Assembly: GCA_028279245.1 (NCBI GenBank)
Contig: JANQOE010000089.1
Span: 1-50,139, forward strand
Length of the DNA stretch: 50,139 bases
From: Alphaproteobacteria bacterium
Lineage (GTDB): Bacteria > Pseudomonadota > Alphaproteobacteria > UBA6615
Direction: 5' to 3'
A program made the position numbers and the translations under genes. The notes below the pieces were generated by a model. The model was not told the DNA's origin and did not search any database. It saw nothing but the letters and a program-made list of their open reading frames with translations. Of this stretch, positions 35,034 to 42,576 are shown piece by piece. Within the stretch, counting starts at the first letter, position 1. Each line of letters begins with the position of its first letter.

Positions 35034-35216
35034 ATGATGACCAGTCCCGCCGCAAAGACCCAGAACACCGACACCACCCACCAGTCCGACAGCACGCCAA
35101 CCGCCAAGGCTCCCGTGCCGTCCGATATCGACATCAGCCAATTGGCGGCGATGACGGAGTGCCGTGCCGAACGCCTGACGGCCGACTGGCAATGGGGCAT
35201 GTCCGGGTTCGGTTGA
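35034..35216 (+). CDS. Small hypothetical protein, 60 residues
   Basis: A short frame preceded by GAGAGGAGGGG, the strongest Shine-Dalgarno in the neighbourhood, six bases before ATG 35034 (a second ATG follows directly). Codons use G or C at most third positions, as in neighbouring genes. The first 30 residues are Thr/Ser/Pro-rich and probably disordered; the second half, ISQLAAMTECRAERLTADWQ, is a predicted helix with one Cys. I do not recognise a family. It stands alone between the GTPase and the redoxin gene. Confidence 0.5.
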   Translation: MMTSPAAKTQNTDTTHQSDSTPTAKAPVPSDIDISQLAAMTECRAERLTADWQWGMSGFG

Positions 35217-35365
35217 CGCGAAAGTAGCGACCTAACGCCATCGCGCAATTGTCGCGACTCGCGTGGGCTAACCAACCTGCGCACGTCCCTGAGACCTGGA
35301 GCCGGTCTGGCCTCGCATGCTTCCTCCCCAGTGCATGGCTTGGCCGGTTCCAACCCCATCTCCGC

Positions 35366-35377
35366 TCACGATCGTGA
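35366..35377. promoter_or_regulatory. Palindrome TCACGATCGTGA upstream of the redoxin gene
   Basis: A perfect 12-bp palindrome lies 20 bases before TATACT (35398-35403), a good -10 hexamer. It would cover the -35 region, a usual place for a repressor or activator site. The rest of 35217-35488 shows nothing I recognise. Confidence 0.35.
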
Positions 35378-35488
35378 TAATTTGGGGAGGCCTTACCTAT
35401 ACTCAGCTTCGTAGGCGGCCGGCGGTTCATCGAATAGATACGCGCGGCACCGATGGTATCGGTCTTCAATTGATGGAGCTGGGTGGGG

Positions 35489-36070
35489 ATGATTTCGAAA
35501 CTTTGCCGAGTCCTTTGTTCGGCGTTGTTCGCCGTGGGCGTTTCCGCAGGCACGGCGGCGGCTGACGACTTCTACGCACTGGATCGTGGTCCGGAGACGG
35601 GCGAACGGATTCCCCATTCCTTGGCGACCAAAGACCAGCTTGGCCAGCCCCAAGACTTTGAGACCATCGCCGGTGAAAACGGACTGGTCCTGCTGTTCAG
35701 CCGCTCCCTGGACTGGTGCGTCTTCTGCAAGGGCGAGGCCCTCGACTGGAATGCGCGGTACCAGGAGTTTGCGGACCGAGGCTACCAAGTTGCCATTCTG
35801 ACCTATGACGATGTCGACGATCTGCGGCGTTTCTCGGGTCGCCGAGATATCGAGTTCCCCCTGCTCTCTGATCCGGACTCCGAAGCCATCAGAGCGTTCG
35901 ACCTGTTGAACCAGCAAAGCCGGCCCGGATCCCGCACTTACGGCATTCCTCACCCCGCCGTGTTCGTCATCGACCCCAGGGGCGTGATCACCCACCGGTT
36001 CGCCGAGCGGAACTACAGCAGCCGCGCCGACATTGACATGGTTTTGACTGCCATATCGTCCGGATCGTAA
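35489..36070 (+). CDS. Exported AhpC/TSA-like redoxin with CxxC
   Basis: A 193-residue thioredoxin-fold protein. A signal peptide covers about residues 1-25 (VLCSALFAVGVSAGTAAAD), so it is likely periplasmic. The active site is DWCVFCKGEA (Cys77, Cys80), followed by YQVAILTYDDVDDLRRF and YGIPHPAVFVIDPRG with the cis-Pro. It resembles redoxin-domain peroxiredoxin-like proteins; a reductase or peroxidase role is inferred from the fold. ATG 35489 has GGAG ten bases upstream; GTG 35483 is too close to it. The next gene, the VOC pseudogene, starts nine bases after its stop. Confidence 0.85.
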   Translation: MISKLCRVLCSALFAVGVSAGTAAADDFYALDRGPETGERIPHSLATKDQLGQPQDFETIAGENGLVLLFSRSLDWCVFCKGEALDWNARYQEFADRGYQVAILTYDDVDDLRRFSGRRDIEFPLLSDPDSEAIRAFDLLNQQSRPGSRTYGIPHPAVFVIDPRGVITHRFAERNYSSRADIDMVLTAISSGS

Positions 36071-36079
36071 TCACCAGTC

Positions 36080-36476
36080 GTGACCACGCAGCAAATCGCC
36101 CATGTGTCCTTGCTGGTGCGTGACTATGACGAAGCGATTGCCTTCTACCGGGACAAGCTGGGCTTCCAGCTCGTCGAAGACACCGCGCTGACGGATTCAA
36201 AACGCTGGGTCGTTGTCAGACCGCCAGGGGCAGACCGGTTTGTTGTTGGCGAAGGCCGACGGCCCGGAGCAAGCAGCCGCGGTCGGCGCACAGGCTGGTG
36301 GACGGGTCTTTCTGTTCCTGCGCACCGACGACTTCCAACGTGACTATCGGCGCATGTCGGACAATGGCGTGTCGTTTCTCGAATCACCACGCCACGAGCC
36401 CTACGGAACGGTTGCCGTCTTTGCGGATCTCTACGGCAACCGCTGGGACCTCATAGAAATGACCGCCAGCCCCTAG
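36080..36476 (+). pseudogene. VOC family protein gene, interrupted by a one-base frameshift
   Basis: The first part (GTG start 36080) reads IAHVSLLVRDYDEAIAFYRD and RWVVVRPPG in one frame. The second part continues in the +1 frame as TGLLLAKADGPEQAAAVG, then GGRVFLFLRTDDF and GTVAVFADLYGNRWDLIE. Together they make one ordinary VOC protein of about 131 residues. The shift falls near 36225-36236. Removing one G from GGGG at 36227-36230 would restore PGQTGLLL, so a homopolymer sequencing error is possible. Otherwise the gene is broken. The end overlaps the convergent SRPBCC gene by four bases. Confidence 0.8.
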
Positions 36477-36961
36477 ACAGGTTCGCTGAGTGGTTCGGCC
36501 ACGAACTCATCGAGCGCTTCCAGGCAGCCGACCCACCCGGACTCATGTGATTGACGCAAACGATCGCCGGCGATCCGTTCGTGCAACACCACAACCTCGG
36601 TCGCCCCGCCAACAGGCTCAAACCGAACCGTCACCAACTCATCGACCGCCGGCCCAGGTTCACAGCGCCACGTGTAGACCAGCCGGTCCGGTGGATCGAT
36701 TTGCTGGAAGACCCCGCTGATACTCATATGCGACCCGTCGGCAATCCTATGCGCGATGCGGTAACCCCCGCCGACCCGCAGGTCGACCTCCGCACCCAGA
36801 CAGACAACGGATCGGGGCCCCCACCAGACCCTTAGTTGTTCCGGCCGCGTCCACGCCGAGAACAATCGCGCCGCCGACGCACGAATACGCCGCCGCACCA
36901 ACAGGCTCGGCACGCCCGGCTGTCCGGAGAGCGCCGGATCAGTCGGCATCCGTTTCGACAT
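36473..36961 (-). CDS. SRPBCC (AHSA1-like) protein
   Basis: A 162-residue START/Bet v1-fold protein. The opening VRRRIRASAARLFSAWTRPEQLRVWWGP, then GGGYRIAHRIADG, IDPPDRLVYTWRC and the closing ESGWVGCLEALDEFVAE helix, is the AHSA1-like pattern. Such proteins bind hydrophobic ligands; their exact role is mostly unknown. It overlaps the ArsR-type gene by 23 bases and is almost certainly co-expressed with it. ArsR-SRPBCC pairs are very common in bacteria. Confidence 0.9.
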   Translation of the reverse strand: MSKRMPTDPALSGQPGVPSLLVRRRIRASAARLFSAWTRPEQLRVWWGPRSVVCLGAEVDLRVGGGYRIAHRIADGSHMSISGVFQQIDPPDRLVYTWRCEPGPAVDELVTVRFEPVGGATEVVVLHERIAGDRLRQSHESGWVGCLEALDEFVAEPLSEPV

Positions 36962-37289
36962 AGCCCGCCAGGGATTCGAGCGTCTCGTCCCAGAAACCGC
37001 GGTAGTGGCTCAGCCACTCGTCCATCGCCTGGAGCGGCGCCGTGCCCAGCGAGCAGGTGTGGACCCGGCCACTGACCGTGCGCTCCACCAGGCCCGCCTG
37101 TTCCAACACGCGAAGATGTTTGGATACCGATGGAAGGGACATCGCATGCGGTGCGGCCAGTTCAGTCACCATGGTCGGACCCTCGATCAGACGCGCCAGC
37201 ATTGCCCGCCGTGTTCGGTTCGCCAGCGCATGGAACACCCGATCCAGCCTCGCCGCCCGGTCATCCTTCTCAAGCCCGCTTGCATGCAT
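36939..37289 (-). CDS. ArsR family transcriptional regulator
   Basis: A 116-residue winged-helix repressor. LDRVFHALANRTRRAMLARLIEG is helix 1-2 and MSLPSVSKHLRVLEQAGLVER the recognition helix with wing. There are no Cys residues for metal sensing, so the effector is not a thiol-ligated metal. It is divergent from the SRPBCC gene at 37360, with direct repeats in the 70-base gap. It therefore probably controls both SRPBCC genes. Confidence 0.93.
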   Translation of the reverse strand: MHASGLEKDDRAARLDRVFHALANRTRRAMLARLIEGPTMVTELAAPHAMSLPSVSKHLRVLEQAGLVERTVSGRVHTCSLGTAPLQAMDEWLSHYRGFWDETLESLAGYVETDAD

Positions 37290-37300
37290 GGTCGATCAAT

Positions 37301-37330
37301 ATTAAACCAACAGAGAAACTATTAACCAGT
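37301..37330. promoter_or_regulatory. Direct repeats in the ArsR/SRPBCC divergent gap
   Basis: ATTAAACCAA (37301) and ATTAACCAGT (37321) are similar blocks exactly 20 bases apart, in an AT-rich gap between arsR-type and SRPBCC starts. They are candidates for the regulator's binding sites. Confidence 0.35.
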
Positions 37331-37359
37331 CATGCAACAATGCAGAAGGAGGGATCAGA

Positions 37360-37749
37360 ATGTCAACGCCCATCCACCAGGAGGAGGTGTTCGAGGCCCG
37401 ACCCGAGCAGCTCTACGAGGCTCTATTAGATCAGACCAAGCATGCCGCATTCACCGGCGGGGCAGCGGACATCAGCCGCGATGTCGGCGGCGCGTTCACC
37501 TGCCACGACGGACAGATCGTCGGCCGCAATCTGGAGCTCGACGCCAACCGGCGCATCGTCCAGGCATGGCGCGTCGCCGCGTGGCCGGAGGGGGTCTATT
37601 CGGTAGTGAAATTCGAGCTTGAGTCGACGGACGCAGGGACCCGTCTTACCCTTGATCACAGTGGCGTTCCCGCCGAAGGTCGGGACGCCGTCGCGGCCGG
37701 CTGGAACGCCAGGTATTGGGAGCCCTTGCGTAGCTACCTGGCCAAGTGA
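37360..37749 (+). CDS. SRPBCC (AHSA1-like) protein
   Basis: A 129-residue Bet v1-fold protein. EEVFEARPEQLYEALLDQTK is followed by DVGGAFTCHDGQIVGRNLEL, RIVQAWRVAAWPEGVYSVVK, and the closing helix GWNARYWEPLRSYL. AGGAGGG precedes the ATG at a good distance. It is transcribed away from the ArsR-type gene. Related to but distinct from the SRPBCC gene at 36473. A perfect 7-bp inverted repeat follows its stop. Confidence 0.9.
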   Translation: MSTPIHQEEVFEARPEQLYEALLDQTKHAAFTGGAADISRDVGGAFTCHDGQIVGRNLELDANRRIVQAWRVAAWPEGVYSVVKFELESTDAGTRLTLDHSGVPAEGRDAVAAGWNARYWEPLRSYLAK

Positions 37750-37750
37750 C

Positions 37751-37767
37751 TGACAAAAGGTTTGTCA
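37751..37767 (+). repeat. Short inverted repeat after the SRPBCC gene
   Basis: TGACAAA and TTTGTCA pair perfectly around AGG, starting one base after the SRPBCC stop codon. The small loop and following ATAAT could give weak termination; a protein-binding site is equally possible. Confidence 0.4.
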
Positions 37768-37822
37768 TAATCTAGCCAGCCTGAATCAGGTGCTCAGACA
37801 AAAGAGACCGTGAGAAAACAGG

Positions 37823-37862
37823 GGCCCCGCCTCTTGACGTGCGAGTTCAGGGAGGCGGGGCC
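37823..37862 (-). terminator. GC-rich hairpin between convergent genes
   Basis: GGCCCCGCCTC (37823-37833) pairs with GAGGCGGGGCC (37852-37862) around an 18-base loop. On the minus strand it is followed by CCTGTTTTCTC, so it could terminate the glucosaminidase transcript. No T-tract exists on the plus side. Confidence 0.5.
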
Positions 37863-37966
37863 AGGGGTGCGTGCATTGATGAAGTAGCACGATCCGATGA
37901 CATTTTGGTTGCACCTGCAGGGCAAACCGGGGGTAGCATTAACCCCTTTTCGCGTCCGCCAAAAGT

Positions 37967-39484
37967 CTAGTCGTTCAAATCGGCTTCACCGACCAATCGC
38001 TTGACCCACCGCGACAAACCGGCGGCCGGGTCGAACCCCTGCCCGCCCGCCAGTTGAATACCGCCAAACGGCTTTGGCAGTGGTTGGGCGATCCGGCCGA
38101 TCGGCGCGGACGCCAGTACCGCATCGTCATACGCGGTGAAGGCATTGGCACGGATGATCCGCCGGAGCTTAGGTATGTATGCACCATCGCCGGCGTAATG
38201 CTCCAGATGCTGCGCCAGGTCCAGACCATTGGCCCGCTGACCCAACGCCCTGAGCCGCGCCCGCTCGGCCCGCAGTTCGCGGTAGGCCTGGTTAGAGTTT
38301 AGATTGTCCATGTAAGACATAACGCTTTGCATCAGCGTATCGAAACTTCTGATCTTGTGCGTTTCCCCAGCACCACGCCCCGCCGGTACAATGCCGCGGC
38401 GGTCACCGAAGGTCCACTCCCCAAACAAAGCATTGCCATGCTGCGCGAACCGGGACTGACCCCAGCCGGTTTCCAGCGCCGCCTGCGCCAGCGCCAAGGA
38501 AGGCGGAACGGCGTCCACCCGGTATCGAAGTGTCGGGTTGTCCTGCCAATCGGCGTCGTAGCGCTTCGCGAGCCGCCGCAGCCATGCTTCGTTTGTGTCC
38601 GTCAACGTAACACCGTCGGCGCGCCGTTCGAGCAACCCGATCATGTGCGCTCGTTCTGCCCGGATGAGTTCGTTCGAGGCAACGACGACCGGCAACAGGC
38701 GGCGGAGAAACGCCGTCTTGCGCAGGCCCACCGGCTCGGCCAGCGTTTGTCCGTAGATGCGCGGCACCGAAGCGTTCCTCGATCGGACTTGGCGCAGACT
38801 GAAGCCCTCCGCGCGCGATTCCGGACCGACACCTGCGAGCGGCGACTGAACATCCGGAATCAATCGAAGGGCGCGCGCCATATCGGCGTCCATCGCGCTG
38901 ACGCCAGCCGCACCGAACAACACCCGATACTGCCGCCCGCGGTCATCCCAGCCGACACCGTGTCCGCTGGTCGGTGTATCCAGCGCCAGCCGCAGCGACA
39001 GAATGGCGCCGTCACCGCACCCGAGCAGGGCATCGCCAACCGGCGCCTCGGCAAGGGTCTCCTGCCGCACCAGGCGCGCAACCCCGTCACACTGGCGCTT
39101 GTTGGCTCTATCCAGAATGATCGGCGAGGTGTCGCCCCGGGGAAACAGTTCGGTGAAGCCGGTGAACAACGCCCCATCATCGACCCGGTAGACCGCGACC
39201 GACAACGGCATCGGCACCGCCCCGTCCCCGACGCTCGCGAGGAACGCCTCACCCCCGGCCTTGGTTAACGGCCCATAACCATCTCGTGTCTGGCAGGCAC
39301 GTGACGCGCGTCCCTCCTGGCGGCACGCAGCCCGGTCCATAACCAGGTCGACCTGATCGCGGCCGGATGGCAATTGCACCAACGGCAAATCAGACCGCCC
39401 ACCACCCTGTGGCCCCAGCGTCCCACACGCCGCAACCGCCAGTAGCAAAGCTGGCAGCACCACTGTTCTAAGTCGAACAAACAT
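37967..39484 (-). CDS. Bax-like glucosaminidase-domain lipoprotein
   Basis: A 505-residue exported protein. A lipobox (VAAC) puts the lipidated Cys at 20. The N-terminal 240 residues have no family I recognise, with several Cys and VAVYRVDDGALFTGFTEL. The C-terminal part from about residue 310 is the glucosaminidase/Bax domain: PPSLALAQAALETGWGQSRF holds the catalytic Glu, then GNALFGEWTF and RSFDTLMQSVMSYMDNLN. The enzyme would cleave N-acetylglucosaminyl bonds in peptidoglycan. The MORN-like or unknown N-terminal part may regulate it. It is transcribed alone. Confidence 0.88.
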   Translation of the reverse strand: MFVRLRTVVLPALLLAVAACGTLGPQGGGRSDLPLVQLPSGRDQVDLVMDRAACRQEGRASRACQTRDGYGPLTKAGGEAFLASVGDGAVPMPLSVAVYRVDDGALFTGFTELFPRGDTSPIILDRANKRQCDGVARLVRQETLAEAPVGDALLGCGDGAILSLRLALDTPTSGHGVGWDDRGRQYRVLFGAAGVSAMDADMARALRLIPDVQSPLAGVGPESRAEGFSLRQVRSRNASVPRIYGQTLAEPVGLRKTAFLRRLLPVVVASNELIRAERAHMIGLLERRADGVTLTDTNEAWLRRLAKRYDADWQDNPTLRYRVDAVPPSLALAQAALETGWGQSRFAQHGNALFGEWTFGDRRGIVPAGRGAGETHKIRSFDTLMQSVMSYMDNLNSNQAYRELRAERARLRALGQRANGLDLAQHLEHYAGDGAYIPKLRRIIRANAFTAYDDAVLASAPIGRIAQPLPKPFGGIQLAGGQGFDPAAGLSRWVKRLVGEADLND

Positions 39485-39612
39485 GCCGGCCCCATACCCA
39501 CCGCTATCAAGGCCGGCCTGTATGCCCGGTAGCTGGTACGGAACGCCTTAAAAATCGCTAGGATTGAAGAAGATGCAATGCGCGCCATCGGCACTTGGGC
39601 GCGCCCAAAAGC

Positions 39613-39640
39613 ACCAAACCCGCCTGTAGGCGGGTTTGGT
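39613..39640 (-). terminator. Rho-independent terminator after the 47-residue protein gene
   Basis: ACCAAACCCGCC and GGCGGGTTTGGT make a perfect 12-bp stem around TGTA. Read on the minus strand, GCTTTTGG follows. It lies 31 bases beyond the stop codon of the small gene at 39672-39815, which supports that gene being real. Confidence 0.8.
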
Positions 39641-39671
39641 CAGGTGGACGGTCGGCTGACGGCCCCGGCGT

Positions 39672-39815
39672 TCAAGACGCCGGTTCCCCCTCCTGTTTCG
39701 CCTCTTCGGCAGCACGCTTTTTCTCAGCACGGGCCGCCTCGCGGGCAGCTCGCTTCGCGGCCTTTTTCTGCTCCCGCTCCAGGCGCTTGTAGTCTTTGCT
39801 CGGTGTGACGGCCAT
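39672..39815 (-). CDS. Small highly charged helical protein, 47 residues
   Basis: A short complete frame. It begins MAVTPSKDYKRLEREQ and continues as an almost unbroken Lys/Arg/Glu/Ala helix with KRAARE and KKRAAEEAK, ending EGEPAS. The composition suggests a single long helix able to bind nucleic acid or another protein. GGTACCGAG precedes the ATG. A perfect terminator hairpin follows. I do not recognise a named family. It lies between the glucosaminidase lipoprotein and the cystathionine lyase, on the same strand. Confidence 0.65.
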   Translation of the reverse strand: MAVTPSKDYKRLEREQKKAAKRAAREAARAEKKRAAEEAKQEGEPAS

Positions 39816-39908
39816 CTCGGTACCTGCTTGGTGGTGAGACTGGGTATATAAGGCGTTTCCGAATCTGCGCCAAGAGCTAGACCAAAGCGCAATACCGCAC
39901 GCCCGGAA

Positions 39909-41084
39909 CTACGCGACAGCGGCCAGCGCCGTATCCAACTCCTGCAGCAGATCGTCCGTGTCTTCGATCCCCACCGACAGGCGGATCAATGAATCGCTGA
40001 TTCCGAGTTCCGCACGCCGCTCCGGCGGGATAGACGCATGCGTCATAATACCCGGATGTTCGATCAGGCTTTCGACACCGCCGAGACTCTCCGCCAACGC
40101 GAACAGCCGAAAACCTTCGAGCACCCGGCGGGTACCGTTCAAGTCCGCGTCAACAATCGCCGTAACAATCCCGCCAAAACCGTTCATTTGCCGGCTGGCG
40201 AGATCATGCTGCGGATGACTCTCGAGACCGGGGTAGATGACGCGTTCGATCCTGGCATGACCTTCCAGGAATCGTGCAACCGCCATGGCGCTCTCGCAAT
40301 GCCGCTGCATGCGTAGCGCCAGCGTCTTCAGACCGCGCAGTGCGAGAAAACTATCGAAGGGTCCGGCAATACCGCCGACGGCATTCTGTAGAAACGACAG
40401 CCGCTCCGCCAAGTCCGTTCGTTCACCGACCACGACCACGCCGCCGACCATATCCGAATGGCCGTTGAGATACTTGGTCGCCGAATGTACGACGAGGTCG
40501 AAACCAAACGACAGCGGACGCTGCACGCACGGTGTCGCAAATGTATTGTCGCAGACGGCGATCAAGCCGTGTTCGCGCGCCATCTCCGCCACCCGCGTCA
40601 AGTCGACGAGCCGGAGCAACGGATTGGTTGGCGTCTCGACGAACACCATCTTCGTGTTCGGTTGAATCGCGCCGCGCAACGCCTCCGGGTCTGTCAGATC
40701 AACGAACGAGAAGGAAAGACCCGCCGACGCTCGGCGTACGTTCTGGAACAATCGGAATGTGCCGCCGTAGAGGTCATCGGCCGCAATCACATGTGCGCCC
40801 GTATCCAATAGCTCAAGCACAGTTGCAATCGCCGCCGTACCGGAGGCAAACGCGAACCCGGCCTGTCCATCTTCCAGGTCCGCAACGCAAGCTTCGAAAG
40901 CCTGCCGCGTCGGATTTTGCGTCCGCGCGTATTCGTACCCTTTGTGCACACCTGGGCTCGATTGAACATAGGTCGATGTCGCGTAGATCGGCGTTATCAC
41001 CGCGCCAGTAGTCGGATCCGGCCGCTGACCCGCATGAATAACCCGGGTCGCCAACCCGTCTCGATTTCGTCGTTCTTTTGTCAT
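39909..41084 (-). CDS. Cystathionine gamma-lyase/synthase family PLP enzyme
   Basis: A 391-residue Cys/Met-metabolism PLP enzyme. ATRVIHAGQRPDPTTGAVI is the typical N-terminus, YEYARTQNPTR the substrate loop, FASGTAAIATVL the phosphate loop, VCDNTFATP the Asp that contacts the ring nitrogen, and SATKYLNGHSD the Schiff-base Lys204. The C-terminus has SLGGVESLIEHPGIMTH. Its ATG overlaps the CBS stop by four bases, so reverse transsulfuration (cystathionine to cysteine) is the likely role. Gamma-synthase activity cannot be excluded from sequence. Confidence 0.92.
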   Translation of the reverse strand: MTKERRNRDGLATRVIHAGQRPDPTTGAVITPIYATSTYVQSSPGVHKGYEYARTQNPTRQAFEACVADLEDGQAGFAFASGTAAIATVLELLDTGAHVIAADDLYGGTFRLFQNVRRASAGLSFSFVDLTDPEALRGAIQPNTKMVFVETPTNPLLRLVDLTRVAEMAREHGLIAVCDNTFATPCVQRPLSFGFDLVVHSATKYLNGHSDMVGGVVVVGERTDLAERLSFLQNAVGGIAGPFDSFLALRGLKTLALRMQRHCESAMAVARFLEGHARIERVIYPGLESHPQHDLASRQMNGFGGIVTAIVDADLNGTRRVLEGFRLFALAESLGGVESLIEHPGIMTHASIPPERRAELGISDSLIRLSVGIEDTDDLLQELDTALAAVA

Positions 41085-42457
41085 GGCATTTGACGCCGTA
41101 AATGGTTCAATAGATCTACCCTGGTGATCAGGCCAAGAAACTGCCCTTGGTCGACAACGATTGCCACATGGTCCCCACGGAAGATGGGGAACAGGTCGTC
41201 AATCGGCGTACCAGGCGGCACGACTTCCAGCCGGCTCGACATCACGTCGCGCACTTCGGTACGAAAGCGATCCGGGTGGCGGTGCACGGCCAACAGCAAG
41301 TCCGACTCGTCGATGATCCCGACGATCTCATCACCATCCATCACCGGCAGTTGCGACACGTCATACAGCCGCAGTCGGCCGTAAGCGATCAGCAGCGTGT
41401 CGGTTGGCGCGACCGACACCACATCGCCCTCGTCGGCGCGGCGCGTGATCAGGTCGCGCAGATCGCCAAAACGCTCCCGGTCAATCAGACCCTGATCGAT
41501 CATCCAGTAGTCGTTGAAGACCTTTGAGAGATATTTGTTGCCGCTGTCACAGACAAACGTCACGACACGTTTCGGCGTCGTTTGTGCGCGACAGTACCGA
41601 AGCGCCGCAGCAAGCAACGTGCCCGACGAAGAGCCTCCAAGTATGCCCTCCCGCAACAACAGCTCGCGCACTGCGTGCAGTGCCTCCTTATCCGGAATGA
41701 TATGCGCTTCCGCCACCAGCGATAGGTCGCAGTTCGGTGGCACAAAGTCTTCGCCGATCCCTTCGACCAGCCAGGACCCGGCCTCTCGCATGACGCCATC
41801 CTGCACGATGCCCGCCAGCACCGAACCCTCGGGATCGGCCAGCACCATTTCGACGCCGGGCGCCACCGACCGCATATAGCGGCCGATCCCGCTCAGCGTC
41901 CCGCCGGAGCCGACCCCGCAGACGACCGCATCGAGTTGATGTTCCATCTGCGCCCAGATTTCCGGACCCGTGCCCGTCTCGTGCGCCTGCGGATTGGCCG
42001 GATTGGCGAATTGGTTGACCCAGAAGGAGTTCTCCGTCTCCCGTTGAATCCGCTCGGCCATGTCCTGGTAGTACTCGGGGTGACCCTTCCCGACGTCGGA
42101 GCGGGTCATGATGACCTCGGCACCCATCGCTTTCAGGTGAAAGATCTTCTCCTGGCTCATCTTGTCGGGGACGATGAGAACCAGGCGGTAGCCCTTCTGG
42201 GCGGCCACCAGCGCCAGCCCCAGGCCAGTGTTCCCGGCCGTGGCCTCAATCAGCGTGCCGCCAGGTGCGATCCGGCCCTCCCGCTCGGCGGCGGTGATCA
42301 TTGAAAGGCCAATCCGGTCCTTGATCGACCCGCCAGGGTTCTGGCTCTCGAGCTTCAAGAACAGTCGGCACGGCCCAGTGTCCAGTTTGGACACTTCGAC
42401 CATTGGCGTGTTGCCGATCAAGTCGAGAACGGATCCACCGGCCATAGCGACACTCAT
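41081..42457 (-). CDS. Cystathionine beta-synthase
   Basis: A 458-residue enzyme joining homocysteine and serine. The catalytic domain has SVLDLIGNTPMVEV, Lys46 in NPGGSIKDRIG, ATAGNTGLGLALVA and GVGSGGTLSGIGRYM. Two C-terminal CBS modules (about 335-458, with LPVMDGDEIVGIIDESDLL and HVAIVVDQGQFLGLITRVD) form the Bateman domain, as in many bacterial and eukaryotic CBS. The ATG 42457 has GGAGG ten bases upstream; the open frame continues 11 codons further, and ATG 42445 is also possible. It overlaps the lyase gene by four bases. No heme-binding N-terminal region is present, as usual in bacteria. Confidence 0.94.
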   Translation of the reverse strand: MSVAMAGGSVLDLIGNTPMVEVSKLDTGPCRLFLKLESQNPGGSIKDRIGLSMITAAEREGRIAPGGTLIEATAGNTGLGLALVAAQKGYRLVLIVPDKMSQEKIFHLKAMGAEVIMTRSDVGKGHPEYYQDMAERIQRETENSFWVNQFANPANPQAHETGTGPEIWAQMEHQLDAVVCGVGSGGTLSGIGRYMRSVAPGVEMVLADPEGSVLAGIVQDGVMREAGSWLVEGIGEDFVPPNCDLSLVAEAHIIPDKEALHAVRELLLREGILGGSSSGTLLAAALRYCRAQTTPKRVVTFVCDSGNKYLSKVFNDYWMIDQGLIDRERFGDLRDLITRRADEGDVVSVAPTDTLLIAYGRLRLYDVSQLPVMDGDEIVGIIDESDLLLAVHRHPDRFRTEVRDVMSSRLEVVPPGTPIDDLFPIFRGDHVAIVVDQGQFLGLITRVDLLNHLRRQMP

Positions 42458-42576
42458 TCCGAAACGCCCTCCGAGGCGCAACACCCTCAAGGAATTAAAG
42501 GATTAGCAACCATATACGGACATCACTAGGGCACCAGTCACATCTTTTTCCGCACCCAGGCAGGACACCGGACCGT

